Source of the DNA: a virus
Length of the DNA stretch: 50,145 bases
Virus record (IMG/VR): IMGVR_UViG_3300042564_004195
Location: 1 to 50,145 of that record
Direction: 5' to 3' (one strand)
In this document: one piece after another, positions 24,631-35,000 of the stretch
Position numbering within the stretch: position 1 is the first letter of the stretch
Layout of the letters: the number at the start of each line of letters is the position of its first letter
Notes under the pieces: generated by a model
Seen by the model: the letters and a program-made list of their open reading frames with translations, nothing else
What the model was told of the DNA's origin: nothing
Database searches by the model: none
Program-made: the position numbers and the translations under genes

Positions 24631-26010
24631 ATGGCAGCAATCGTAACAGACTCCTTTCGTAGAAACAACGCTCAATTTTTTCTAGACAATATTGCAGACA
24701 GTACATATTATCTTGGGCTTGGTAAATCTGAACAATGGGCAACCGACGAGGAGTCAACAAGTTTAGTTATACCTATTCCTCTTGGAATTCCTTCAGATGA
24801 TTCCGATATAAAATCAAATTTAACTACATTAATTAAGATTAATACGGTTAATAGCGGACTGGTAATTCCACAAATAAAATGGAAAGCTGGTGCTCGCTAT
24901 AAGGCATACAGTCCAGCCGATCCTGATTGTTTTTACCCTAGTACACTTGTTGGTGGAGGAGAAGTTAATCCATGCTATGCAGTTATAAGTGGACGAATTT
25001 ACCTATGCTTAAAGGCCGGTGACGGAGCAGTTGCCAACATTCCAGGGTCCACTGACTATCGTGCCCTTAGTTATGGCAGTGATGGTTATATATGGATACT
25101 TGTTGATAATGTAGTTACTGCAACTGCAAATATCAATACCGATCAATTTATTAGCATTTCTTCTGGAGTTGCTGCTGATTCAATTTCAGCAGCAATTGAA
25201 AATGATGGTGGAGGGTTATTATATGGGTTTACATTAACTTCTGGAGGCAGTGGATATACATCTACAAATTCTGTTCAGTTTGTTGCGCGAAAAATCAATG
25301 ACACCGAAATTACAATAACATGCCCAGTAAATATAAATTCTACTACTGGGGCGATTGAAAGTGTGCTATTGCCTGCTGACTATTCTTATATCGCGGAGTC
25401 TTCAAAAGGTATAGTTGATGGATATTTTATTTTTGATCCAGCTGAAACTGGATCTGGAGCAGTTATAGTTCCACATATTGCTCCTGCTCGTGGATTTGCA
25501 TACAAACCATCAGCAACTTTACCATCGTGGTATGTTGGAATCGCGGTAGACGCAGTTGATAACATTTCGGATGATGGGTTGTATATACCATATCGTCAAA
25601 TATCGGTATTAAAAGATATAGAATATTCTGAAGGTTCATCAATTGATACACTAGCCGCGCTTCGTTACCTAACATTAGCGTCTGCTCCAACAAGTACTCC
25701 TGCAGTTGGTAGTTTAATAACTTTTGGTACGACTGGAATAAAGGCGTATTTTGATAACTATTCTACTGTTTCTGTTGGTGGAAGCACCCAACATCGTGTT
25801 TATTTTCACCAAAACTCAACTACTGGATATGGCGTGGTACCATCAACTGGTTCATTTACAGCACCTAATAATAACACTATAAATTATTTAACAGTAAATA
25901 ACAATGAGTATACACCACGTAGCGGCGAAGTTATATTTGCTGAAAATCGCAAAAAAATAAATCGTCAAAGTGCTCAAACTGAAGAAATCAAGATTATTAT
26001 TCAATTCTAA
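24631..26010 (+). CDS. 8: gp8-like baseplate wedge protein
   Basis: A 459-residue protein (T4 gp8 is 334). It starts RRNNAQFFLDNIADSTYYLG followed by LGKSEQW, the signature of the T4-like gp8 wedge proteins (F-Y-I-G-I-G-K-S-x-x-W in marine relatives). WKAGARYKAYSPAD, CYAVISGRIYLCLKAG and GSDGYIWILVD follow and also match the family. T4 gp8 forms dimers linking gp10, gp7 and gp6. Its stop overlaps the next ATG (TAATG), so it is co-translated with the giant gp10-like protein. Confidence 0.85.
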   Translation: MAAIVTDSFRRNNAQFFLDNIADSTYYLGLGKSEQWATDEESTSLVIPIPLGIPSDDSDIKSNLTTLIKINTVNSGLVIPQIKWKAGARYKAYSPADPDCFYPSTLVGGGEVNPCYAVISGRIYLCLKAGDGAVANIPGSTDYRALSYGSDGYIWILVDNVVTATANINTDQFISISSGVAADSISAAIENDGGGLLYGFTLTSGGSGYTSTNSVQFVARKINDTEITITCPVNINSTTGAIESVLLPADYSYIAESSKGIVDGYFIFDPAETGSGAVIVPHIAPARGFAYKPSATLPSWYVGIAVDAVDNISDDGLYIPYRQISVLKDIEYSEGSSIDTLAALRYLTLASAPTSTPAVGSLITFGTTGIKAYFDNYSTVSVGGSTQHRVYFHQNSTTGYGVVPSTGSFTAPNNNTINYLTVNNNEYTPRSGEVIFAENRKKINRQSAQTEEIKIIIQF

Positions 26011-29000
26011 TGTCTGTTACAACATACAACACTACATATCATGATGATTATAATGCGTCTGGAAATGGCGATAAAAATTATCTTCGCGTATTATTTAAAC
26101 CTGGTTATAGTGTACAGGTAAGAGAACTTAATCAGTTGCAGTCTGCACTGCAAGATCAAGTTAATCGCCTTGGCAGCAGTGTTTGGAAAAATGATACTGC
26201 AGTAATTGGCGGCAAGACTTCTTTTTTGCCCAGTGTACGCTCACTTACATTAAACCTATCAACTGCAGTTTCATCTGTTGCCGAAACTGCATTTACTGTC
26301 GCTCAAATTGCCGAGACTGCAAAAACTATTGAATATGCTTCAGGTCTTCGTGGTGAAATACTTGGTTATAGACAAATAGAGGCAAACATCTATAGGTTTT
26401 ATTTTACATACATCAATACGGGAAATGCCGGCGAAACTGAATTTGATGATGACACACTCGCTGGTTATAGTCTAATATTGCGTTCTTCAGATTTAAATTT
26501 AACTGAAAATGAGTTGCCATCAGTATCAAATCTAACTTATATTTCTATTGGGTTTGCGTCTGGAATTGTTTGTGAAGAAGGTGTATTTTTTACAAAGGGA
26601 TCATTTGTAGCAGTTCCACGTCAAACGGTTTTCATTGATAAGGCGTCTGAAGAAACACTTCTTTCTGGTTATGCAGTATTAAAGATTGATGAAAATATTG
26701 TCACCTATTCAAGCGATAATACATTACTTGATAATGCAAATGGCACTCCAAACTATAGTGCTCCAGGCGCCGATCGTTATTCAATAGACTTAACATTGCA
26801 ATGGATCACATCAACTGTGTATGCAGCAGATGTATCAAATTCATATATAAAACTGCTTGTAATAAATTCTTCGCGTCCATTAGAAGTTGTTGAAACTGCA
26901 GAATACTCGGAAATTGTTGATATACTTGCAAAGCGTACAAGCGAAGAGTCTGGTAACTATACAGTAAATCCATTTTCTATACAAATACGTGAGACATTTG
27001 ATGGCGATAATTTACCAGCAAATTGTATTGTAGTTGGGCGGCGCTATCGCATTCAAGATCTTGGTAGCACTACTGCTCCTCTTACTGATTGGGTTGCTCT
27101 CGGCGCAGCTTCGCCTGCAATTGTAGGTTCTGAATTTGTAGCAGTTTTACCACCAGGAGACGGAACATCAGGCACTGCATTAGTAAATGAAACCAATGGC
27201 GGCCGCGTTAGTGAGGTTGCATATATACATGGTGCATACAAGGCAGATGATCTAGATCAAATAGGATATACATTTGAAACTGTCGCTCAGCAAAAGGCAG
27301 CAATTGAAGATGCACGAGGTAAATTTACTGTTACTCTCGATCCATCTACTGCTTATGTTGATGGGTACCGAGTAGCACTTGATAAAAGTTTAAACTTAAC
27401 CTCTCCAAAGGCTCTTGAGACTGGAGAGTTTAATGTCAGTGTGAGTGCAAATATAGGCAACTATTTTATTGGTGATGTACAACGTGCCAATGCGAATGAT
27501 TCTACCTTTCCATCGATTTCAACAATTACAAATACATATAACCTGTATGCGTACAACACGACATTATCAACTACTACACCTCCAGTAGAAGGTGCAAATG
27601 TAGTCATTATTGGCACTTGTCGCATAAAGGCGTTTGAACCAACTGGCGCGTCATCTACAGAATTTAAATGTTATGTATATGATGTAAAGTTTAATTCTAC
27701 AGCACAAACTGCTAATTGGAATGCACGTCGATTTGATAACATTGATCAAATTTATGGAAATGAATTTTTGTTTAATGTAACTGGCGGAAATTTACAAGAA
27801 ACAACATCAAGTACAAACTTGTTTGAACTTCCATATGCACAAACAAAGACTCTTCAAAATATATCATATTATGTTCAACAAACTTTTAGCGGATCTACTG
27901 CACCAAATATAACTCTTAATGTTGGTGATAATAAAATATTTACTGACACAAGTGATATTACATTAATAGTTAATGGAACCACTAAAACACAAAGTGAATA
28001 TACTGCAACGCTATCATCGAATGCAAAAACTATTACAATAGTACCGAGCAATAGCAACTGGTCATCAGGCGCAGTTTATAGTGCGCTTGCAAAAGTTAAG
28101 GTTATAAATGCCAGTACCGCAGCGCGAGTTACAAAGAGTGTGGCATCTACTACAGACAGTGGCGTTACACCAGCGTCTGGAGGTGCGTCTCGCATATACA
28201 CTCTTAAAAATACCGATATTATCCGCATCGTAAGTGTGGTTTCTGATAATAAAGACATTACCTCATCATTTAAACTAATTGATGACGGCCAACGCGATAA
28301 CATCTATACAAATGGACGCATCCAATATATTGGTTCTGGCCAATTAAATGCTAATATTGATATTACATATGAATATTATGACCGTCTTGGCGGAGTCTCT
28401 GGTCGTGATCTCGTGATGTATAATGTTGACTCTTATAGTTCAAATAACAACAGCGTTGGCACCCCATATGATAATATACCAACATACTCTGGGATTAAAC
28501 TTTCTGATGTGCTAGACTTTAGACAAGACATACTCTATACTGTAAATTCAGGTGTTGTTGGAAATATAGTATCAAATACTGGAAAAGCCATTATTGATCC
28601 AAATACCCCTATAACTTGCGCAGCTACATTCTATTTACCACGTATTGATAAGGTTACAGTAAATTCTAGAAATGAGTTTGCGATTATTCAAGGCATTCCA
28701 TCTCTAACTCCAGTTGAGCCTGGAGCGCCAAAAAATTCAATGACACTCTATTCATTGAACGTTCCAGCATACACGCAAAATGTGTCTGAAATTGTAAAAA
28801 ATTATATCGACAATCGTCGATATACAATGCGAGACATTGGTGCCCTTGAAAAACGTATAGGCAATATTGAATATTATACTTCGCTATCATTACTAGAACG
28901 TTCTGCTAATGATAAACCAATTTTTGATGATGCGGGCGAACGATTTAAAAATGGAATACTAGTTGATAATTTTATTGGTCATGGAGTTGGCGACGTCTTT

Positions 29001-31817
29001 GATCCTCAATATCAATGCGCAGTTGACCGTGACGCTGGACTGTTACGTCCTCGATACAATACTCATAACATTGACCTTGCAATTGACAGTCCGCTAACAA
29101 CTACTACAGTTACAAATACTACGAGTGGTTCAATTACACGCACTACGCTTGCAGACAATGGGAAAATACGAGTACATGACAGTATAATTACGCTGTCTTA
29201 CGACGAGGTTGAACTTGTTTCGCACCTAAAAGCGACTGCACACATTAGTGTTCACCCGCACATATATGCAAAGATTAATGGGAATATACGTCTGTCTCCT
29301 GCTGCCGATAATTGGAAAGACACAATCACTCGCCCAGATCTTATTGTAACTGATGACAGCGCATTTGATGCAATCAAGTTTATTGCAGAAGATCCAGCGC
29401 TTGACATACTTGGCACGGATTGGAATAACTGGACTAGACAATGGGGTGCGAGTAGTACAACTACTACACGCGGAGCATTTATAAGAGGTCGTGGCATACC
29501 TACGACAACCACTACACAACGCGCATATACTGACACTCGTACAGGCACAAATACTACTCTTGGTTTTTCATTTGTGCCAAAAAGTCTTGGTGAAAGTGTT
29601 GTTGATACTTCAATTATACCATTTATACGTTCACGAATTGTATATTTCCATGCAACTGGATTAAAGGCGTCTACTCGAGTCTATCCATTCTTTGAAGATC
29701 GTGATATATCAGCATACACAAATCAAATATTAAATAACGATTCAACCAAATTTATCATTCCTACGACAGTAAATGATAACACTACTCGCCGTTTTGATGG
29801 AATCTTATCAAACCAATTACCATCTCCAGAGTCTGGTTATAGCGCATATGGCGCAACATTAACTACTGACACATCTGGAGAACTCTATGGTTCATTTATC
29901 ATACCAAATAATAGTTCGATTCGATTCCGTACTGGTGATCGTACATTTAAGTTGACTGATGATCCGCGAAATGCATCTTCAGAAACTACGTATGCACTAT
30001 CAAAATATACTGCAAGTGGTATACTTGAGACTGTGCAAGAGACGATATTGTCTACGAAAACGCCACAATTTACTGTAACCCCAATTTCAGAAACTGTTTC
30101 TGGAACTGTAGTCACAAGCACTACAACATATCATGACCCGCTTGCTCAGTCATTTATAATTAGTTCAGAAGACTATCCAACTGGTGCATTTATAACTTCA
30201 GTTGACCTATACTTTGCTCAAAAGGCACTTTTCCAACCGGTTGAAATTTATATTGTAACAATGGAAAACGGTGCACCAACACGCACAATAGTTCCATACT
30301 CACGCACATTCTGTCGCCCATCTGAGGTACAAATAAGTGCTAATGGTTTATTGCCCACAAACTTTAGGTTTAGTGATCCTGTTTTCTTAAAGAGTGATGA
30401 AGAGTATGCAGTGGTAGTATCATCAAATGATGGTGATTATCGTTGCTGGTATGCAATACTTGGTGAAGCTGATGTGATTACTGGTAAACGTATAGAAAAA
30501 CAAGAATATCTTGGTACATTTTTTACAAGTGCAAACGCCTTCACTTGGACTCCTCAACAAGAACAGGACCTAAAATTCAAAATTAATCGTGCACAATTCT
30601 TTAATCCAGCAACGACGACAGTCAAGTCTGGAGACATTAATTTTAGAACACAATTACACACTGGTGTCGAAACAATTGAAATTGTAGATGGTGGTAGTGG
30701 ATATGGGTTGCCTCCAACAATAACATTCGATCCAAGCAGAGGTACTCGCGCAGAAGCTGTAATTGATCCATTTACCGGTAGTATTTCACGCGTAATTATA
30801 CATGATCGTGGAGCAGGATATAATAATAATGCTCCTACAGTAATAGTAACAAAAAATACTGCAGACAGCAACACTCCAGTAGTACCCAACTTGGTTGCAA
30901 AACTGGCAGAAATTCCGGTGTCTATTTTTAACTTACGTCAACCAAACTTAGCATTTAATAATTCTGCAATATCTCATAGGATTCAATTTGGAAATGAATC
31001 TCCAGAACGTATTGAAGCAAATAGCGATAATTATATTCCTAGTAGTTATGGTAATTTAAGTTCTCATATACTTACATCACGTAATCAAAATGTCCCGTTT
31101 GGACCACGCGCAGTGCTTACATCAAATCTTATGTCTGCTGATTCTGCAATATCACCCGTGATTGATGTTGATGGTTCATCATTGCTAACAATTGCAAATA
31201 TTATCAATGATGACTCTACGGATGAAGGTTATACTGTATATGAATCTAGTACTTCTACCGGAGGTTCAAATACTACACTTATAAAAAGTACAGCAACTTG
31301 GACAACAAATGCGTTTGTTGGAAAAACATTAAAAATAACGAGCGGCACACTAAGCGGAAAAGAATTTACAATAACTGCTAATAACGCGACTATTCTTACA
31401 TTCTCTCCAACAGCTGCCTCTGCAGTTGGTAGTGATGTGACATATTCAATTGTAAGTCCATTAGAAAATGGATCTGCAACTGCTCGATATATTACGCGTA
31501 AAGTTAACTTAAACTCTCCTTCTGATCGATTAAATATTTATCTATCAACAAATCGTCCTACATTTGAAACAGACATTAAAGTTTATGTTAAATTGGGATT
31601 TGATACAACTACTACAGATGATCAATTAGTATGGACAGAATTAACTCCAACAAATCCAATACCAATTAATACAAACATTGATACATATTCTGAAACTGAA
31701 TATGTAATTGACCCAGGTGATGACTTTGTTTCTTTCCAGGTAAAAGTTGTACTCCTGTCAAATAATATTTTTGATATACCGACAATTCGAGATTTTAGAG
31801 CAATTGCAACAGTATAA
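26010..31817 (+). CDS. Giant baseplate/fibre-attachment protein (DUF4815-like)
   Basis: A 1935-residue protein of the DUF4815 type found next to gp8 in marine T4-like phages and considered to take the place of gp10 in attaching fibres. The N-terminus YNTTYHDDYNASGNGDKNYL, then RVLFKPGYSVQVRELNQLQS, is the family signature. Residues about 330-395 hold an inserted module (GRRYRIQDLGSTTAPLTDWV ... GTSGTALV), seen in many phage structural proteins. The region around 1195-1310 has RSRIVYFHATGLKASTRVYP and the region around 1375-1470 has DPLAQSFIISSEDYPTGAFI, both core motifs. Near 1745-1815 there is a module with ATW, KITSGTLSGKEFTI related to the gp53 insertion. It is the longest gene in the window. 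Confidence 0.8.
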   Translation: MSVTTYNTTYHDDYNASGNGDKNYLRVLFKPGYSVQVRELNQLQSALQDQVNRLGSSVWKNDTAVIGGKTSFLPSVRSLTLNLSTAVSSVAETAFTVAQIAETAKTIEYASGLRGEILGYRQIEANIYRFYFTYINTGNAGETEFDDDTLAGYSLILRSSDLNLTENELPSVSNLTYISIGFASGIVCEEGVFFTKGSFVAVPRQTVFIDKASEETLLSGYAVLKIDENIVTYSSDNTLLDNANGTPNYSAPGADRYSIDLTLQWITSTVYAADVSNSYIKLLVINSSRPLEVVETAEYSEIVDILAKRTSEESGNYTVNPFSIQIRETFDGDNLPANCIVVGRRYRIQDLGSTTAPLTDWVALGAASPAIVGSEFVAVLPPGDGTSGTALVNETNGGRVSEVAYIHGAYKADDLDQIGYTFETVAQQKAAIEDARGKFTVTLDPSTAYVDGYRVALDKSLNLTSPKALETGEFNVSVSANIGNYFIGDVQRANANDSTFPSISTITNTYNLYAYNTTLSTTTPPVEGANVVIIGTCRIKAFEPTGASSTEFKCYVYDVKFNSTAQTANWNARRFDNIDQIYGNEFLFNVTGGNLQETTSSTNLFELPYAQTKTLQNISYYVQQTFSGSTAPNITLNVGDNKIFTDTSDITLIVNGTTKTQSEYTATLSSNAKTITIVPSNSNWSSGAVYSALAKVKVINASTAARVTKSVASTTDSGVTPASGGASRIYTLKNTDIIRIVSVVSDNKDITSSFKLIDDGQRDNIYTNGRIQYIGSGQLNANIDITYEYYDRLGGVSGRDLVMYNVDSYSSNNNSVGTPYDNIPTYSGIKLSDVLDFRQDILYTVNSGVVGNIVSNTGKAIIDPNTPITCAATFYLPRIDKVTVNSRNEFAIIQGIPSLTPVEPGAPKNSMTLYSLNVPAYTQNVSEIVKNYIDNRRYTMRDIGALEKRIGNIEYYTSLSLLERSANDKPIFDDAGERFKNGILVDNFIGHGVGDVFDPQYQCAVDRDAGLLRPRYNTHNIDLAIDSPLTTTTVTNTTSGSITRTTLADNGKIRVHDSIITLSYDEVELVSHLKATAHISVHPHIYAKINGNIRLSPAADNWKDTITRPDLIVTDDSAFDAIKFIAEDPALDILGTDWNNWTRQWGASSTTTTRGAFIRGRGIPTTTTTQRAYTDTRTGTNTTLGFSFVPKSLGESVVDTSIIPFIRSRIVYFHATGLKASTRVYPFFEDRDISAYTNQILNNDSTKFIIPTTVNDNTTRRFDGILSNQLPSPESGYSAYGATLTTDTSGELYGSFIIPNNSSIRFRTGDRTFKLTDDPRNASSETTYALSKYTASGILETVQETILSTKTPQFTVTPISETVSGTVVTSTTTYHDPLAQSFIISSEDYPTGAFITSVDLYFAQKALFQPVEIYIVTMENGAPTRTIVPYSRTFCRPSEVQISANGLLPTNFRFSDPVFLKSDEEYAVVVSSNDGDYRCWYAILGEADVITGKRIEKQEYLGTFFTSANAFTWTPQQEQDLKFKINRAQFFNPATTTVKSGDINFRTQLHTGVETIEIVDGGSGYGLPPTITFDPSRGTRAEAVIDPFTGSISRVIIHDRGAGYNNNAPTVIVTKNTADSNTPVVPNLVAKLAEIPVSIFNLRQPNLAFNNSAISHRIQFGNESPERIEANSDNYIPSSYGNLSSHILTSRNQNVPFGPRAVLTSNLMSADSAISPVIDVDGSSLLTIANIINDDSTDEGYTVYESSTSTGGSNTTLIKSTATWTTNAFVGKTLKITSGTLSGKEFTITANNATILTFSPTAASAVGSDVTYSIVSPLENGSATARYITRKVNLNSPSDRLNIYLSTNRPTFETDIKVYVKLGFDTTTTDDQLVWTELTPTNPIPINTNIDTYSETEYVIDPGDDFVSFQVKVVLLSNNIFDIPTIRDFRAIATV

Positions 31818-31822
31818 AATTT

Positions 31823-32053
31823 ATGGCCACTCGAAAAAAAATTAAAGTAGAAGAGAATCCAACGCTTGAAAGAGACTCTTTTTCAAATGCTATTCTAAAC
31901 ACAGACACGACAGCATATGTTGCAGCTCGCAATCGAAAAAAGCATATACGCCATCAAGAGCGAATAATTGCAGACTTACAAGCAAAGGTTGAAGAGTTGT
32001 TAGCTTGGAAACTTGAAATAGTTGAAATGTTAACAAAAAAAGAGAATAAATAA
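31823..32053 (+). CDS. Small coiled-coil protein
   Basis: A 76-residue, highly charged protein. Residues about 39-73 form a likely coiled coil (HIRHQERIIADLQAKVEELL, with I/L at heptad spacing). The first part is basic and disordered. It starts 6 bp after the DUF4815-like gene and ends 6 bp before a giant adhesin gene, so it may be a fibre-assembly adaptor or chaperone. No family recognised. Confidence 0.65.
   Translation: MATRKKIKVEENPTLERDSFSNAILNTDTTAYVAARNRKKHIRHQERIIADLQAKVEELLAWKLEIVEMLTKKENK
32045..32052 (+). promoter_or_regulatory. AATAAATA late-type element (32059 gene)
   Basis: AATAAATA overlaps the end of the small coiled-coil gene and ends 6 nt before the ATG at 32059. Confidence 0.45.
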
Positions 32054-32058
32054 AGATA

Positions 32059-35000
32059 ATGGATTCAATTCAATTTTCAGAGTTTTCTACAACTGGTGTT
32101 AATATATCTGACACCTTTGATATTTGGCGTCAAAAAACAAATGGTGTAGTAACAGAACTAACCGATTTGCGTAATGATATATCGCCGTTATTTTATAGTA
32201 CTGGCCAAAACTCATCGTCATTGCTGCGTACTGTCACGCTTGATACACCACAGACTATAACTGGTACAAAAACTTTTTCTGGCGGCACTGCGGTTTCTCC
32301 AATATTAAAAATTGATGCCGCCGGAGTTTATTATGAAGAGGGCACATTGGTTTCTACCGTTCCTTTAAAAAGTAATAAAATAATAATTGGCTCTCAACTG
32401 CAACTGGGCGCGCACCAATACTCAATACCAGTAAACAACCCAACTGAATCTTCTCTCTTAAGAAAAGAAGGAAACTCTTTGGCATGGACGTCACTTAGTG
32501 GCATTATTGCCCAAATACAAAGTGAAGGAGCAGTAAACGTAAGTACCACAAATGTAGTACTTCCAATTGGAACAATACAACCATATAGTTCAGTTACAAG
32601 TGTACCAAGCGGATGGCTGTCTTGTGGTGGTGCACGTTTTAAGGGAGGAGATTATCCAGAACTTGCTACGCTGCTATTAGCAACATATGGCCCAATTTTT
32701 ACGACTCAAACTGGAAATACTATTGCTCCTTCAGTGTCATATAATGCTTCTTGGTGGTACACTCTCCCTGATTTACGCGGTCGAGTCACTCTTGGGGCTG
32801 GAACTGGCACTGATATAGCAGCCGGACAACAAACATTTACACTTGGCGGGTCTGGAGGTAAATATTCTCATGCATTGACAATTGCTGAGATGCCATCTCA
32901 CGCTCATACGATAAGCACCGATGGCGCCCATACTCACTTTATATCAACTGCTGATATATTTAATACTTCTGCGTTTATTATCAATGATCAAAGTGGTGAT
33001 AAGATAGTTAGTAGCGATAATGTTCCTACGTCTATAGGAAATTATCGTGATAATCGCTATGACACACAAAGTGCTGGTGCACACACCCATACCATAGGCA
33101 ATACCGGAGGCAGCCAAACTCACTCTATAATTCAACCATATCTTGTTACAAACTATATTATAAAGGCAACTCCTGATTCTGTAGTCAACACATTCATCGA
33201 CCGTGGAAATGTTTTTGATATAATACGAGGCACAGAGTCTATTCAAAGTTTGTCGCTTGCAAATGGCGGCACCGGGGTTTTAAATTTAAGACATGACCCA
33301 ACATTAACAATTAATGTTGATCGTCAATTGGGAATAGCAGAATCTTCAATTACGCCTGATAAACTTGCAACTAATTCTGTTGATCCATCTAAATTAAGTC
33401 TTGGTGGTCCATCATGGGATTCTGCCTCTGCAACTTTATTTGAAGGCAATGATCCTAATACTCGTAAAAGAGTTGCAACTCGCGAATATGTAGATGCACT
33501 TGTATTTAAAAAAGGACCTGCTGCAAAGTTAGTAAATAAACCTAGTCATGCACCGCACAGTTCTGCACCTGGTTTTGGTGAATTTTGTTATATAAATCAT
33601 GACGGAGTTCCAATAATAACTGGAGGCAGTCCATATAGTAGATTTGGACACGCCGACAAATATTCGCATTGCGAAATGCCATTGCCTGATAATAGAAAAG
33701 CAGTAGAATTGCATGTCACACGATACAGTGCATGTGCCCTTGACAATGAAGGCGAGTTATGGGCAATTGGACTCATTTGGCATAACCCCTATAATATGGT
33801 GCCATTTCCTGGAACAGCAAATGTAGATGTACGTGTAAAAGAATGGACAAAAGCATACAACCCGCTCTATAACTATTCGGCTGGCAATAAAATTAAAAAG
33901 GTTATAATTAGTGGTGGATATGATATTCAGAACGTTGCTGTAATTGATACATCAAATCGCCTTTGGATTGCAGGATATAACCAACATGGCATATTAGGCC
34001 GTGGTAACAATGGGAGAACTACCACAAACACTGGAACAAAACCAGCTGGAGAGACAACACCAGTGCTCGAAAATGTCTTTGATGCTTGTATTATTGGTAC
34101 ATGGAATGGAACAATTGAAACTGCAACATGCATAGCGCTAACTTCAAGTGGCATACACGTGTCTGGTTATGGTTCTACTGGCTTACGCGGTGATGGCTTA
34201 AATCCAGCAGCAGTTAATAGCACATTTAATACCGTTACAATACCAGACATAACTGATTATTCATCATGTAGGTTGTATGCCGGAGGGGAAGACTCTGCTA
34301 CAACTGCGTTTTTAGTTAGTGGCTCTGGAAATGTAATTTATGGTTGGGGCTATAACGGCAATGGAATACTTGGTGATAACACAACATCAAATAAAAATCG
34401 TCCAACTGTAATTTGGGAAGATCCAAATTTAAATATTGATAAGGTTTATACTACAACCCATACAGATGGAACAGGTGCCGCATATATATTTGGTAGCAAA
34501 AATAATGCGACAACTAAACTTGGCGCAGACATAACAACCTCTACAAGTGGTCACCTTTTAGGAACGTCTATCAGTTCTAGTGATACTGCTAATATAATTG
34601 CAACTAGCTCTCCAGGTATTGGAACTGGACGTGTGCAATGCTATCAATATTCTGGAACAGCATGGAATGCATATGGAGCAGTTATAAATGGTTCTGAAAA
34701 TGCCAGTAATTTTGGTAATTCTGTAAGTTTAAGCTCGTCTGGTAATCGCCTTGCAATTGGTGTACCTGACGGACAACGCGTAGGCACCAATATTTTTGGT
34801 CAAGTTCGCATTTATGATTATTCAGGCGGAGCATGGTCACAACTAGGAACTAATTTAAATGGAAGTCAAGCGGGAAGTAAATTTGGTGGTACCGTTGCGC
34901 TGTCTGGTGATGGAAATACCTTTATAGTTGGTGCACCAAATACAAGCAAATCATTTAATGGAACTGTTTCTACGCTTGTGGGACAAGTGCGTGCTTATTC